Shown here piece after piece: positions 10,754 through 20,202 of a stretch of DNA of 42,387 nucleotides. Below the pieces are notes generated by a model. The model was not told where the DNA came from, did no database searches, and saw nothing but the letters and a program-made list of their open reading frames with translations. This DNA comes from Paramarasmius palmivorus. Taxonomy: Eukaryota > Basidiomycota > Agaricomycetes > Agaricales > Marasmiaceae. The position numbers and the translations under genes are program-made. The stretch lies in assembly GCA_037176845.1 (NCBI GenBank), contig JAYKXP010000265.1:1-42387 (forward strand). Reading direction: 5' to 3'. The number at the start of each line of letters is the position of its first letter. Positions within the stretch are counted from its first letter, which is position 1.

Positions 10754-11161
10754 CCACCAAGCATTGTTAACGTCGATGCTGCAGTGTTTTGACAACATCC
10801 CAGGAAATGTGATATGGACGTGCTTGACGAACACATGTCGATGGGGGTTGTTCAAAAGGGACCAGTAAAACAACCTTGTCGACTGTACAGTTCGCAGGCG
10901 TACTGATCTGTACAAGTCCTTGTACAACCTATGGAGTTCAGTTTTTGCAGTCATTTTACTACTGGTCGGTGCTCACCATGCGTTGATAGCATTGCCTACC
11001 AGTAAGAGGTTTACCACCTCCACCCCCGATGTGATGTCAAGGCACATTTCCATGATATTTAGCACCAACTCCAATGGGAGTTTACAACTGGGTGCATGTA
11101 CTTCGGTTGCATGGAAATTCAATTTGTTGGAGTTCGTTTCTGGAACTTGTGCAGGCTCCAT
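10754..11161 (-). pseudogene. F-box-like protein paralog B, 5' part
   Basis: Exon 1 is 11161-10977 with ATG at 11161, a 48-nt intron follows (10976-10929, GTGAGC...CATAG), and exon 2 runs from 10928 into the transposon boundary. Exon 1 holds the F-box core (LPLELVLNIMEMCL...LLLVGNAINAW) and exon 2 continues YKDLYRSVRLRT as in the paralogs. Reading past 10754 enters the mobile element and meets a stop at once. The remainder of the gene is at 5300-6074. The bZIP gene starts 368 bp upstream on the other strand. Confidence 0.8.
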
Positions 11162-11529
11162 GTATGGGTCTACGGTCTCTTGCGCCTGTACCTGCTAAAA
11201 AGTTCACTGCATACGATTAACCAATCCCTCTTCTTTCATAGCTGTGGACCTGTCGCTGCCAACCGTTTGACTTACGTGATTGATTTTTTCAAAATATTTG
11301 CTGCTGGTGTGTCTTTCAAAGATTCCTCATTTTGTCAGCAACTATGCTCATTCATCAATTGTTAGGTCTCAGTTTGTTTTTGAAATGTACTTCAAACCAG
11401 TTCCCGCCTGAGACATTATGTTTTCTTTTGCATCCCATTTCAAATTGTCCTTGCTCCACAAATATACGATGCATGACTTTTTCCCTTATCTATGGCTTCA
11501 AAGGCTCGACTGGCGGTCATCTGCTGAAA
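11162..11529. promoter_or_regulatory. divergent intergenic region between F-box B and bZIP
   Basis: The two translation starts face away from each other across 368 bp, so a shared promoter region is expected. No TATA box or binding site stood out clearly. An in-frame upstream extension of the bZIP ORF exists here but lacks domain content, so I treat it as 5' UTR or promoter. Confidence 0.3.
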
Positions 11530-11799
11530 ATGTCATCTCGTCGCGGCAGGAAGAGGAATGATGATCTCCCTCCAAATCGCGTGAGAGATGCGCAACGTGC
11601 TTTTCGGGCACAAAAAGCGGCTTACTTGCAGGTAAGCCACTTGTTTTTCATACTTCGGTAACGACTGACATTTACTTATCATCAGGAATTAGAGCGCAAG
11701 GTTTCTGATCTCCAGAAGGAGAACAAAACTTTGCGTTTCGCACTTCAATTGCCACTTGATGGTAGTGCTGCGGCTATAAACTCCATCATGCAACGCCGG
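11530..11799 (+). pseudogene. bZIP transcription factor, 5' part (interrupted by element copy 2)
   Basis: ATG is at 11530. Exon 1 (11530-11631) and exon 2 (from 11686) are separated by a 54-nt intron (gtaag...atcag). The product begins MSSRRGRKRNDDLPPNR, followed by the basic region RDAQRAFRAQK, a fungal Yap-type N-x-(A/R)xRDAQRAFR signature, and a leucine zipper (LERKVSDLQKENKTLRFAL). It would bind DNA as a dimer in the nucleus. The reading frame runs straight into the 1,660-bp element at 11800. Deleting the element and one CCGG copy restores the frame (CGG|GAA) into 13464-13889, a total of 214 codons. Confidence 0.8.
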
Positions 11800-13459
11800 T
11801 GATACGCCTGACTTTAATCACTTCTTTTTCGAACGCAAATACGCTAGTTTTGCACTTTATTATTGTTGCATAAACACATAATGGTTATAGAAGGACTAGT
11901 ATGAGCCCTGAATAGCTAGTCATTGGACGGAAGGTGTTTTAGGTGGTTATATTAGTGGATCCTGGTACATGGTACGCCCCACATGGGTATCTGGCCACCA
12001 CTTTTACTTCTACCAGTGGTTGTCGAAGTACAATCACCTCCTGAAAACTGTAGGGAGAAGGTCCTTAAGTGAATTCACTACGGACTACACCTAGATCACC
12101 TACCGGACGCACCAAAGGGATTCTTACAAGTTAATTTACCCCTTCATACACCCAGAAGAGTTATACTGGCTCGGGCATCACTCGGGACTGATGGCAGAGG
12201 GGGAAACTGATCGGAAATCACCGATGCCGGATACGGCAAGGGTCTAGAGACCTGTCGGCCGAAGTGGAACCTATTGATCGGAGCGGAGGCAAAGCTGTTC
12301 AAACCGTTGTCACGGTGGCGGAAGCGGATTCCCTCTGATATACCTTATTGGAACACATCCACATGGAGTGGATAAGAAAATTTAGAGGCGGCGTTATGTG
12401 GAGGAACGGTGTTGAGCGATGAGGAGCTCGGGAGGACCCTGCCAGGCCTCCGATTGGTGGAAAAGCGCTTGGCGCATGGAAAAGAAAATTTTATAAAGGC
12501 TAAACGCCTAACCGTCGGCCAGGATTCAACTCCTGTACCTTAAAACAGAGTGTTACTACTCGCTTGTCACGCTATTTGCGCCATATATGGACGTTGTGAC
12601 CTATAGATTTCCCTGATATGTATATTTTCTCGTTGTATCTCTCTCCCGACTCTGTTTCATCTCTTTTCCGTCTCGTTCCGCAGTTATTCCGACTCAGATT
12701 ACCTATTATTCAGTTTATTCACCTTGGACAGTATAAAAAGGACACCAAATGTACGGGGACCGCAGAGGATTCTGCCCCCCACTTGCACGTTACGCGTTGT
12801 ATGTGGTTATCGTACGAATAGATTGCTATTGTCCGATCAGAACTCTACCCAAGTCAGGCCCTAGCCTTATTGAGAAGACTAGTTGAGATCTTACTGCAGA
12901 CAAGAACTTGAGAGGTCGCGATAAAGACCAAGTTGTTGGCTTTGTGTATTGCTCTACACTTCTCCTATTAGTGAAACTTTATACTAGTTCGTCTCGGTGG
13001 CGTTCTGGAAGTGTTTTAACCAGTTGGGTTACACTTTAGCATCGTAGAGAAGGCCTCGGTTTTGGTGGCTGAGCTTCCTTGCTTGCGTGCTTTATAGAAG
13101 ACAGTTTTGGTGGCTGTTTTCCGGCAGTTGTGCTGTAGTTTTACCTTAGAGAGAGTCAGATCACTCGAGGCAGTTTAGATCGAACCAAGATCAGCTTCAT
13201 ATAGCCCTTGGCGCCTTATTTCCTAGCTTATAGAAGCAAGGACGACCCTATTACGCATCTATACAGGTGTACTTTCCTAGAACTTCGACGAATAGAAGTG
13301 ATTTTACCCCTCTTGAGACCAAGCTTGAGTAGATATCTCTAAGCGCGGCAACTCTGATCACGCCGAACCACACTTGCACAACTACGCCACAGTAGAGTGC
13401 TTTTGTACACTGAGAGCAGTCATAGTATTAGGTGATTTCACCGAAACTAAGTGGTATTA
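11800..13459 (+). mobile_element. 1,660-bp repeat element, copy 2 (uninterrupted)
   Basis: It has the same ends as copy 1 (TGATACGCC...GTGGTATTA) and is flanked by the 4-bp direct repeat CCGG (11796-11799 and 13460-13463). It is the intact reference for the copy at 6075-10753. It inserted into exon 2 of the bZIP gene. The open frames inside (for example 12618-12821) are the same as in copy 1 and show no domain. Roughly ten differences from copy 1 were found by eye, eight of them C/T or G/A changes at CpG. Confidence 0.85.
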
Positions 13460-13889
13460 CCGGGAAGCAAATTCTACCTCCAATCCCAACGCGGGGCGTT
13501 ATTGGCCACGCATTCCTTCTATCCGCCAAATCTTGGACCCATTGCCACCTCATGGTTCTGTTGGTCAATCTGAAGGGCAAGGTGATTCATATCGTTCATT
13601 GGACCTGCCTCCCCTCGTAGGTGAGGTCCCTTTACCTCAGCAGTACTTCCGAAACTGATTCTATGAAGGCCGACGTGATCTTCAGAGCACTTCTTCCTCG
13701 ATCTACTCGGCCATACCATGCTCTTGCACTGCTTGTAGGGATTGCCAGTCTGCCTCGATGAATATGTCCACGCGTTCTTCACCTTGTCCACGCTCCCCTT
13801 CACCCTCCAATGCCACGAAGAACTCTGATTTGACAGTACAAAAGATGAGTGTCCCAGACGGCTCAAGTACATCCGAGCCGGAATCATAG
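13460..13889 (+). pseudogene. bZIP transcription factor, 3' part, with in-frame TGA
   Basis: After the element the bZIP frame resumes (REANSTSNPNAGRYWPRIPS) through a Pro/Ser-rich stretch to TGA at 13656-13658. The same frame then stays open for 76 more codons to TAG at 13887-13889. This includes a Cys-rich motif, CSCTACRDC, like those in the C-terminal domains of some fungal bZIP proteins. The TGA is therefore likely a nonsense change, plausibly CGA to TGA, rather than the original end. If it is the true stop, the protein is simply shorter. Confidence 0.6.
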
Positions 13890-14153
13890 GGTGTTATTTG
13901 CCTCCCGTCTCAAAGCTATGCTAACACAAAGTCACATTTGCGCTTCAAAATCTATTACGACTCTTCACTTTAGCACTCGTATTGTTTCGAATACGTAGCT
14001 AGAATATTTGTTACTCTTTGATGTATGTGACTAGTCCCCGTGTTTGTGAATTCACTTTCTTTGACAATTTTCTCCTATAATGATGCCTTAAAGTTAAGAA
14101 CTATCGACACTGAGCTGGTAAGGTCTCCATCTCCCTTAAACTTCCATAGCAGC

Positions 14154-14906
14154 ATGCCTGTCTATCCCATAGACTATTCCAATGCTATCACAACCTCTGC
14201 TGAACGTTCTTTCTTGCAGTCGGCTACAGTTCATTCACTGGAAAATTGGATGGACGCCTTGCGCCGTGATCAAGCAGGTGGTGATATGAATGTGAACTTC
14301 ATTGTCGGTGGTCGGAGTGTTGGTCTGGAATGCCACATTACTCTCCTTACCCTGTTCAGCTGGCATATCTCTTCTCTGGTGGCCCGTGCTGTCAGAGATT
14401 CGACGGAGCAGTGGAACTGTTGCGAGATTCTTGTCGATAGATTCTCGGAGGAAACGGTGGCAGGCCTGTTAGGTGGATGAGATGCATTTACCCGAACCCT
14501 CTTCCTCACTGCTTCAACAGATATTCTTTATCATATTGACGACGCATTTGCTTACACAAAGAGATTCATACTTCTGTGCATTGAAGGAGACGAAGAAGCC
14601 AGACTTGCAGCGACCAAACATATCCTGGATATGCTCGAGGCCAGTCTTGCCTGGGACTTTAGGTGTCTCCCAGACGTGTTGCAGATTCTTCTCATTGAAC
14701 AGAACACAATTAAGCCATATACCGTCCATTACGGTGAGTAAATGATTACATATCTCATATTTTACCACTCGTACTCAGATTGCTTCTCAGTAGCCGAAAG
14801 AGCTCAAAACCTCAATGCCCATCTTCTTGTCGATGCATGCCGGGTGCTTTTCAGCATGTACCCTGCCGAAACAGACAATGAGAAAAGCACATACATAGCT
14901 ACTTGA
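14154..14906 (+). pseudogene. BTB/POZ-like protein with in-frame TGA
   Basis: Exon 1 is 14154-14733, a 45-nt intron follows (gtgagt...actcag), and exon 2 is 14779-14906. The exons total 236 codons. The segment NVNFIVGGRSVGLECHITLL...SSLVARAVRD...EILVDRFSEETVAGLL has the order of a BTB fold (V-x-F-x-VGG, buried His, EILVD, Phe, LL). BTB proteins often serve as Cullin-3 adaptors or dimerisation modules. The frame is interrupted by TGA at 14478-14480, exactly where the BTB would continue. The downstream frame (DAFTRTLFLTASTDILYHID...) is clearly coding and splices cleanly, so I infer a nonsense mutation. An upstream intron ending in ttcttgcag at 14219 is possible. The 3' end overlaps the F-box C stop by 8 bp, tail to tail. 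Confidence 0.6.
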
Positions 14907-15999
14907 ATAATATACAAAGATCCTTGTTGTGAAATACGGTGCTCTCCAAATTACGACTACTAATATGCTGTCGAACCTTGAGCCAAAAATCATCCCATGA
15001 AGAAAAGCCCCGTCCATCGATTGCAATACGGGTCATGGTCGTATGAAAGAGCCATGCCTCTTGAGTTTCGGAGTCACCCAACCAAGACTGAACTGGTTCG
15101 ATATCTACGGCGACAAATTTTGTGTGAAATGTTGCCTGCGGTAGTAGTCTTCTCACGAAAAAGTCGTCCCATCCATGCTGAAAGAACACCGCAAAGATTT
15201 CCCAATGTGCAGGAATATCTATATGTTGAATGGCCTGCACTATTGATTGATTACTGCAGTTGAAGCTCACACTGACTTCCTTGAGTCGAGACATACTCCG
15301 CCAACAGGGGGCTGAGGCGCGGCGGTTGAACATCCAGGTCATGGACCCGGATATGTCAATATGGAGTCGTGTAAGCGCCTCCCAGGTTGAACGTTCGGGT
15401 GAACATGTAGTGTGATTGTGAGGTTTTCGAAGCAAGGGCTTTGATAGCATCGTGAGCTTCATGATTTTTTCTTGTGAATGGATGACGACCACTGGAGAGA
15501 TACAGGCTTCGATGGGGAGCCTTGCGACAGTCATTTTGGCGAAAGACAAGGCACGAAATGCTCTGTAGACGCAAGGGTGGAGCCCATCCGTACGTATACT
15601 GATGTGCTTGATACTAGCAGTGCACTGTGCCAAAATGTTGGCTTGCATCTGGGCAATGTCTGCCATGAATCCAGTGGGGAGCAGATGTAGATGGTTCCAA
15701 TACTGCTTTGACAGGAGGTCCATCTCTAACCTCTCTACAAGTGCGACGCGGTTGTTTTTGATTACGGAGTCATGAAAAGATGAAAGCCCTTGGCTCGTGC
15801 GAATAACGTGGCGATATAGATTGTGATAAAGACTGTGTTCCACGTGAGTATCGAGAACTGTTCATCCAACCGCTACTCACTGTTGATTGATGGATGAGCT
15901 GAGCAGCAGCAGGCACATATTGCCATTCAACCTCCCCGTGGTGATCAAAAATTCAAAAATATACAGCAGAATCTCGATGGGTAATCTGAGCCGAGGCAT
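14899..15999 (-). CDS. F-box-like protein paralog C, intact
   Basis: Exon 1 is 15999-15881 (ATG at 15999), the intron is 15880-15833 (48 nt, GTGAGT...ACACAG), and exon 2 is 15832-14899. The exons total 351 codons without a stop. Exon 1 carries an F-box-like helix set, RLPIEILLYIFEFLITTG...LLLLSSSINQ, continued by LYHNLYRHVIRTSQ in exon 2. The remainder is a diverged leucine-rich region of the same family. It is the most divergent copy here and lacks the PPxxYxYHR motif of A, B, D, E and F. It is probably an SCF substrate adaptor, though the substrate is unknown. It shares a 244-bp divergent promoter region with paralog D. Confidence 0.75.
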
Positions 16000-16243
16000 G
16001 ACTGGGCCCTTGTCCGCTGTTCTGTCTGTGGAAAAGTAGGGTATCAATATATATATATTGACTTTGAACAGTGAATCCGTAAACCGAGTTTAGGTTATTG
16101 AAATAGTTAATCACCAATTCTTGATTTGTCTTCTGCCCCCTCGTTTTCAGAACTAAGCCACGTGTTTTGTAATCACACAGTTCATCACTGTTGGTGGATG
16201 AAATGCTGTGGCATATAACGGGTCTGCACGCTTTTGTCGCTAC
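16000..16243. promoter_or_regulatory. divergent promoter region of F-box C and D
   Basis: The region is 244 bp between the two ATGs and rich in AT, including a tatatatat stretch near 16050 that could act as a TATA-like element. Its role is inferred from gene orientation only. Confidence 0.3.
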
Positions 16244-17413
16244 ATGGCCCCGTCTCCTTTGCCTCGGGCTGCTCCTCGTGATCTGCCCCCAAGGTCGCTT
16301 CCCAAGGAGCTGCTGTTGCAAATTTTCGAGTACCATATACTGCATGCCGAAGGAAAGGATGTGCTCACCGTCCTTTTGTTGTGCTCTGAACTTTATACGA
16401 GGTGAGCATTGTAGTCACTCCCCAATAACTGTTAAATTCACGGGCGATAAAGTTTGCTCAGAGCTCTATATCGCAACATCATAATCTGTACCAATCGCGG
16501 GTTGAAATCATTGAGCCACGCGTTGCACAGTAACCGGCACTTCTCGCAACACATCTGTTCGCTGCACTTACGATTGCCAATGCCTTTCCCTTTCAATCAC
16601 ACAGAGCTGCATTTGATGGGAGCTACTGAGGATGATGCTATTGGATGGCAGTGCTTCGTACTCAACGCCTGCGCTCCCTATGTTGAAGAGTTAGCTCTTC
16701 AGCCAGGATCAGAACACCCTCTCTTGCTTTACGCAACTCGCACCATGAAGTTTGACAGAATTCGTGTCCTTTATGTGCCTTGTACTGTTGTCATGGGCAA
16801 TAGGGAGACTGCGAAAGTATATGGGTTCAACCGTTTAGTGTACAGATCACCAATATCCTTTCGTGGCACACACCGGTTACCTCCTCTATTCCCTTCTGCA
16901 GTGCTGCCATCATGGGCGTCTTTATATCGCCTACACATTGATGTCACATCTCGGGAACTATCACGATCCCAGCCGTTCTCATCTACCATAACTTCACTTC
17001 CGTCCTTGCAACACCTTACGATGTCGTTTCCGAGCACTCACATCACCAGTTACCTTGCTTACTTGCTTAAATTTCGTGTTCCGCCAAGCGTTCGCCTCTT
17101 CCTAGTCCTGATGGGAATCCATTGGATCTGTACTGATGCCAATCGTCCTCCTTTTCCTCCGAAATTGTTCCGATATCATCGTGCACTGCTATTCGGAACG
17201 CAGACAAGGTCTGGTGTGGTCGAAGACGTCTTCAAAGATGCACCAGAGAACGACCATCTAAGACTCCTTCTATTCCCGTACCATGACGAACACATGTGGG
17301 AGGAGGTCCGGTATTGGGCTGAAAAGTTGATGGTGAAAAGATTGGAGGAGAAAAATCAGGAAGTGTCTTTACACCGAGGCGATCTCGCAGTAGAAGAAGA
17401 TACAGTTCCTTAA
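16244..17413 (+). CDS. F-box-like protein paralog D, intact
   Basis: Exon 1 is 16244-16401, the intron is 16402-16461 (60 nt, gtgagc...ctcag), and exon 2 is 16462-17413. The exons total 370 codons with no stop. The F-box core is SLPKELLLQIFEYHIL...LLLCSELYTR, continued by ALYRNIIICT. The family motifs that follow are NACAPYVEEL, SEHPLLLYATRTMKF, the PPKLFRYHRALLFGTQ motif and a C-terminal LHRGDLAV. I chose ATG 16244 because it gives an N-terminal length like that of the paralogs. It is probably the clearest functional copy in the cluster. Confidence 0.8.
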
Positions 17414-18408
17414 TGACCATTAGTAGTTAGTTCTCCACGTTATCAAGTAAAGCAACGAACCAGTATGGGATGATGAACAAGAGTAACCATCCGTTGGAGT
17501 TGGTTTCAAAAAAGTCGAGCCCGGCTATCACTATTCTGGCACCGGATCAAATACGGCCGGCCACAAACAGGATACATCTCAGAACTGAGCTGGTGTTAAT
17601 TGCCATGTGGATATTCTATACTTGAATTATGACTATAGAATATCATGAGACAATAGCAGGAAACAAGTAGCTCAAAAGAAGTTGGAGTCGAAAGTTGGAC
17701 TTGGTTAGCATAGTCGGATCAGGCACTCGGAGTCGGTTCGGCAGGTCGGAGTCTCTGGGTTCATAGTCGGCATTTGCCGCGGCGAGTTTGACACGTGCAT
17801 TGCTTCTTGGTCAACCGCCAACTCTGAACTCAGGCTAGTCCTGACACACCTACCTTTTTGTCACCGTTCACATTGGATCTCTGATTCCTCGCAGAGTCGT
17901 GCACATGATTATCATTTGCATTGGCTAAGCCCTTCCTGGGCTGATGCCGGTTTTACAGAGACAAGAACCTTACAAGTCATTCTTTGCAGTCGACCTTTCA
18001 AAATTGGACTGAACTGCCATATTTAATCAATGGCTCGCCTTCACTAGACAGAGATGTTGTCATAGAAATAGGTTTAGGAGTGTTGGGAAGGAGCTGTGAA
18101 ACCAATTCAAACGGAGTCAGTGAGTTTTGAATTGTTCCTCTTTCACTGTGCCAATGTCTCAAACCCAATTTGAATAGTTTCAGTCTCAGTTGGTTATCTG
18201 CCGCCGTGAGACACGAAAATCACTCCAAAATGCAGATGTCTCACATTTTTCAATGTCTCAAGTATCATGGATTCGTGCTGGTTATTCCACTTTTGAATTA
18301 CATCTGTGCGTCACAACCGTCTATGTCTCTGTTCGGCTCCCCGTGTATGAGGCAGCAACAGATTAAATATGGTTGACTTGCTCTCTTTCTCCAACATGAC
18401 TCGTATCT
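17414..18408. other. intergenic, about 1 kb, no gene
   Basis: No coding frame with splice support was seen. A short cluster of agtcgga/gtcgg motifs occurs at about 17680-17775, and several gtctca/tctcaa motifs lie at 18150-18260. Neither has an assigned function. Confidence 0.4.
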
Positions 18409-19405
18409 ATGGCCACTTCTACGCAGAAAGGCAAGTTGGATTTACATGCAGTGATCGATGAAATGGAGACAATTCTTCCAAACACTTGCCAAGAACTCCT
18501 TGGGCTGTTGAAGGTAAGTCATGGTTCCTTTCTGTGTAGTCAGGCGTGGGCTAATCGTCGTCAGGACTTGGTTCGGATCAAGGATATGATGGAAGAAAAC
18601 CAGCACTCCATGCGGAATGTTGAAGAGAAGCAGGTGGAATGCATGCGACTGCTTGAGAGAAGGGTTCGGCTCATCCATGATATGCTGTGATGCTCCTGCT
18701 GACTACCATCCTAGCTTCAGGTAGAGATGGTGGCGCATGTGAGGCATTTGCTCAAGCTCATGCATTTTGCTCAGGACCAGAACTCGTATAGCTTATACAG
18801 GATGATATTCCCAGCGTCATGAGATTGAAGGATATTAGAGTTCAAGTCCTTAATCTCCTGCTCGAGCTCGAGGACAGCATAGAAGTACGTTATTTGCAAC
18901 TCTTCGTAATCTGCTTGCTCACTGTGACGACAGCCTATCCCAGTCGTGAACACAGACTGTGCTATATGCCTCCGTCCTCTCGTTTCACCCATGTACGTAT
19001 CCATCTTTTTGTTTATTGTGTCCGCTGATTGTGTCTCTCAGGGTTACGTCCTGCGGGCACTCCTTTTGTTTGCCTTGTATGTCGGGTTACTTGGCTAGCC
19101 AACGAAGGGAATATGACGAGAGGCACACGGCATTAGTGGTCTCTGTGTCTGTGCTACGTATGGAAGGAGATCGAACAGCTGTGCAGCTGGATGCGGTACC
19201 TATGGTGGAGGCAAATGAGACGCGTTCTGTGCGCCCTCCTTTTCATCCACCTTGCCCATCTTGTAGAGAGGTTCTCTCGACACCACCAATCCTGAACTAT
19301 GCTCTACATTCGGTTGTAAAAGAGCTCGGGGAATGGCACGACCTGGTTGTCCCTGACCCCGCCACTGCCGAGATCGATAATTTGTGCCCCTACTTCAAAA
19401 ACTAG
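18409..19405 (+). CDS. RING-finger protein with N-terminal coiled coil
   Basis: The model starts at ATG 18409. An intron lies at 18514-18564 (51 nt), followed by a coiled-coil exon (RIKDMMEENQHSMRNVEEKQ...), an unresolved middle (about 18630-18795), an exon 18801-18884, an intron 18885-18933, an exon 18934-18992, an intron 18993-19041 and a last exon 19042-19405. The RING is split between the last two exons: CAICLR, then CGHSFCLPC, with PPCPSC completing the C3HC4 ligands after a long insertion between the third and fourth pairs. Such proteins are typically E2-binding ubiquitin ligases. The ligand spacing is unusual because of the insertion. The internal exon boundaries around 18630-18795 are uncertain. 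Confidence 0.65.
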
Positions 19406-19585
19406 GACATTGGTATTGTAAACATTATTGTATGATATTGGCTGTAGTTTGAAAATCTAGCTGCCTAGTGCTCGAATAGCCAACTTCCCTGTTACCCGTC
19501 GACATTCTCTTGAAATGGTAAGTATGTTGCCGATTAGTGTTTATATAGAGAACATTGCCATGAATAACTTGTCCTCCGATTGGTG

Positions 19586-20055
19586 ATGCTCGACAGGATA
19601 CACTCATATGCTGTGCTTCTCCGCGACATCCAGTATTACAAGCGAGGATCTCGCCTCCTCAGAAGCAGGTCCTCTCCCTGTATATCATGGACCCATGAAC
19701 GATCAACGAAAATATCTTCTTTGCTCGCAGTGATTGGGGAAATTGATGCCAGAGAGGTACATTCAGTACGTCATCTCTGCCGTCTTGGTTGATTTTGCAC
19801 TCACAACTGAGCGGGATTGCTAGCACTATCCTGATGCTTGTCATTGTCACTGCAGAAATGCTTCACATTACAGATGAATATGAATACTTCATCCTTCCAA
19901 AAGACTACCGTGAAACTCTAAGCACCGGATCCTTGGTGGCCGTGGACTTTCGAATAATTATGGGGCAGCCGACTGGCGCTTCTAACATGCAACATTTTGA
20001 CTTCCAAGCTCTGATTGATTGTATTGAAGTTCTACTGCCACAGAGTAACGACTAA
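19586..20055 (+). CDS. hypothetical protein, weak model
   Basis: A first exon 19586-19756 (57 codons) ends at a good donor (gag|gtacat), and an acceptor (cactgcag) lies at 19855. The phase-0 continuation stops after 21 codons, whereas the +1 frame stays open to 20055 (EYEYFILPKDYRETL...). The gene is therefore either frameshifted or wrongly spliced here. I do not recognise a family. Confidence 0.25.
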
Positions 20056-20202
20056 TTGTGTATATCACCTAATAAAACTCAACTATTGTCGGCAACGTGT
20101 TCGGCTGCGATCGGCATTTGAGACAGAGCGCTCCATCGGCCGTGAGGCAATTACCCTCACTTCCTCACAGTCATGAATGCATGACGTCCACTCCCTTGCC
20201 TC

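Noticed and set aside
13519..13887. 122-codon minus-strand ORF opposite the bZIP 3' part
   Set aside because: It is a shadow of the plus-strand bZIP frame, which splices and rejoins exactly at the transposon target duplication.
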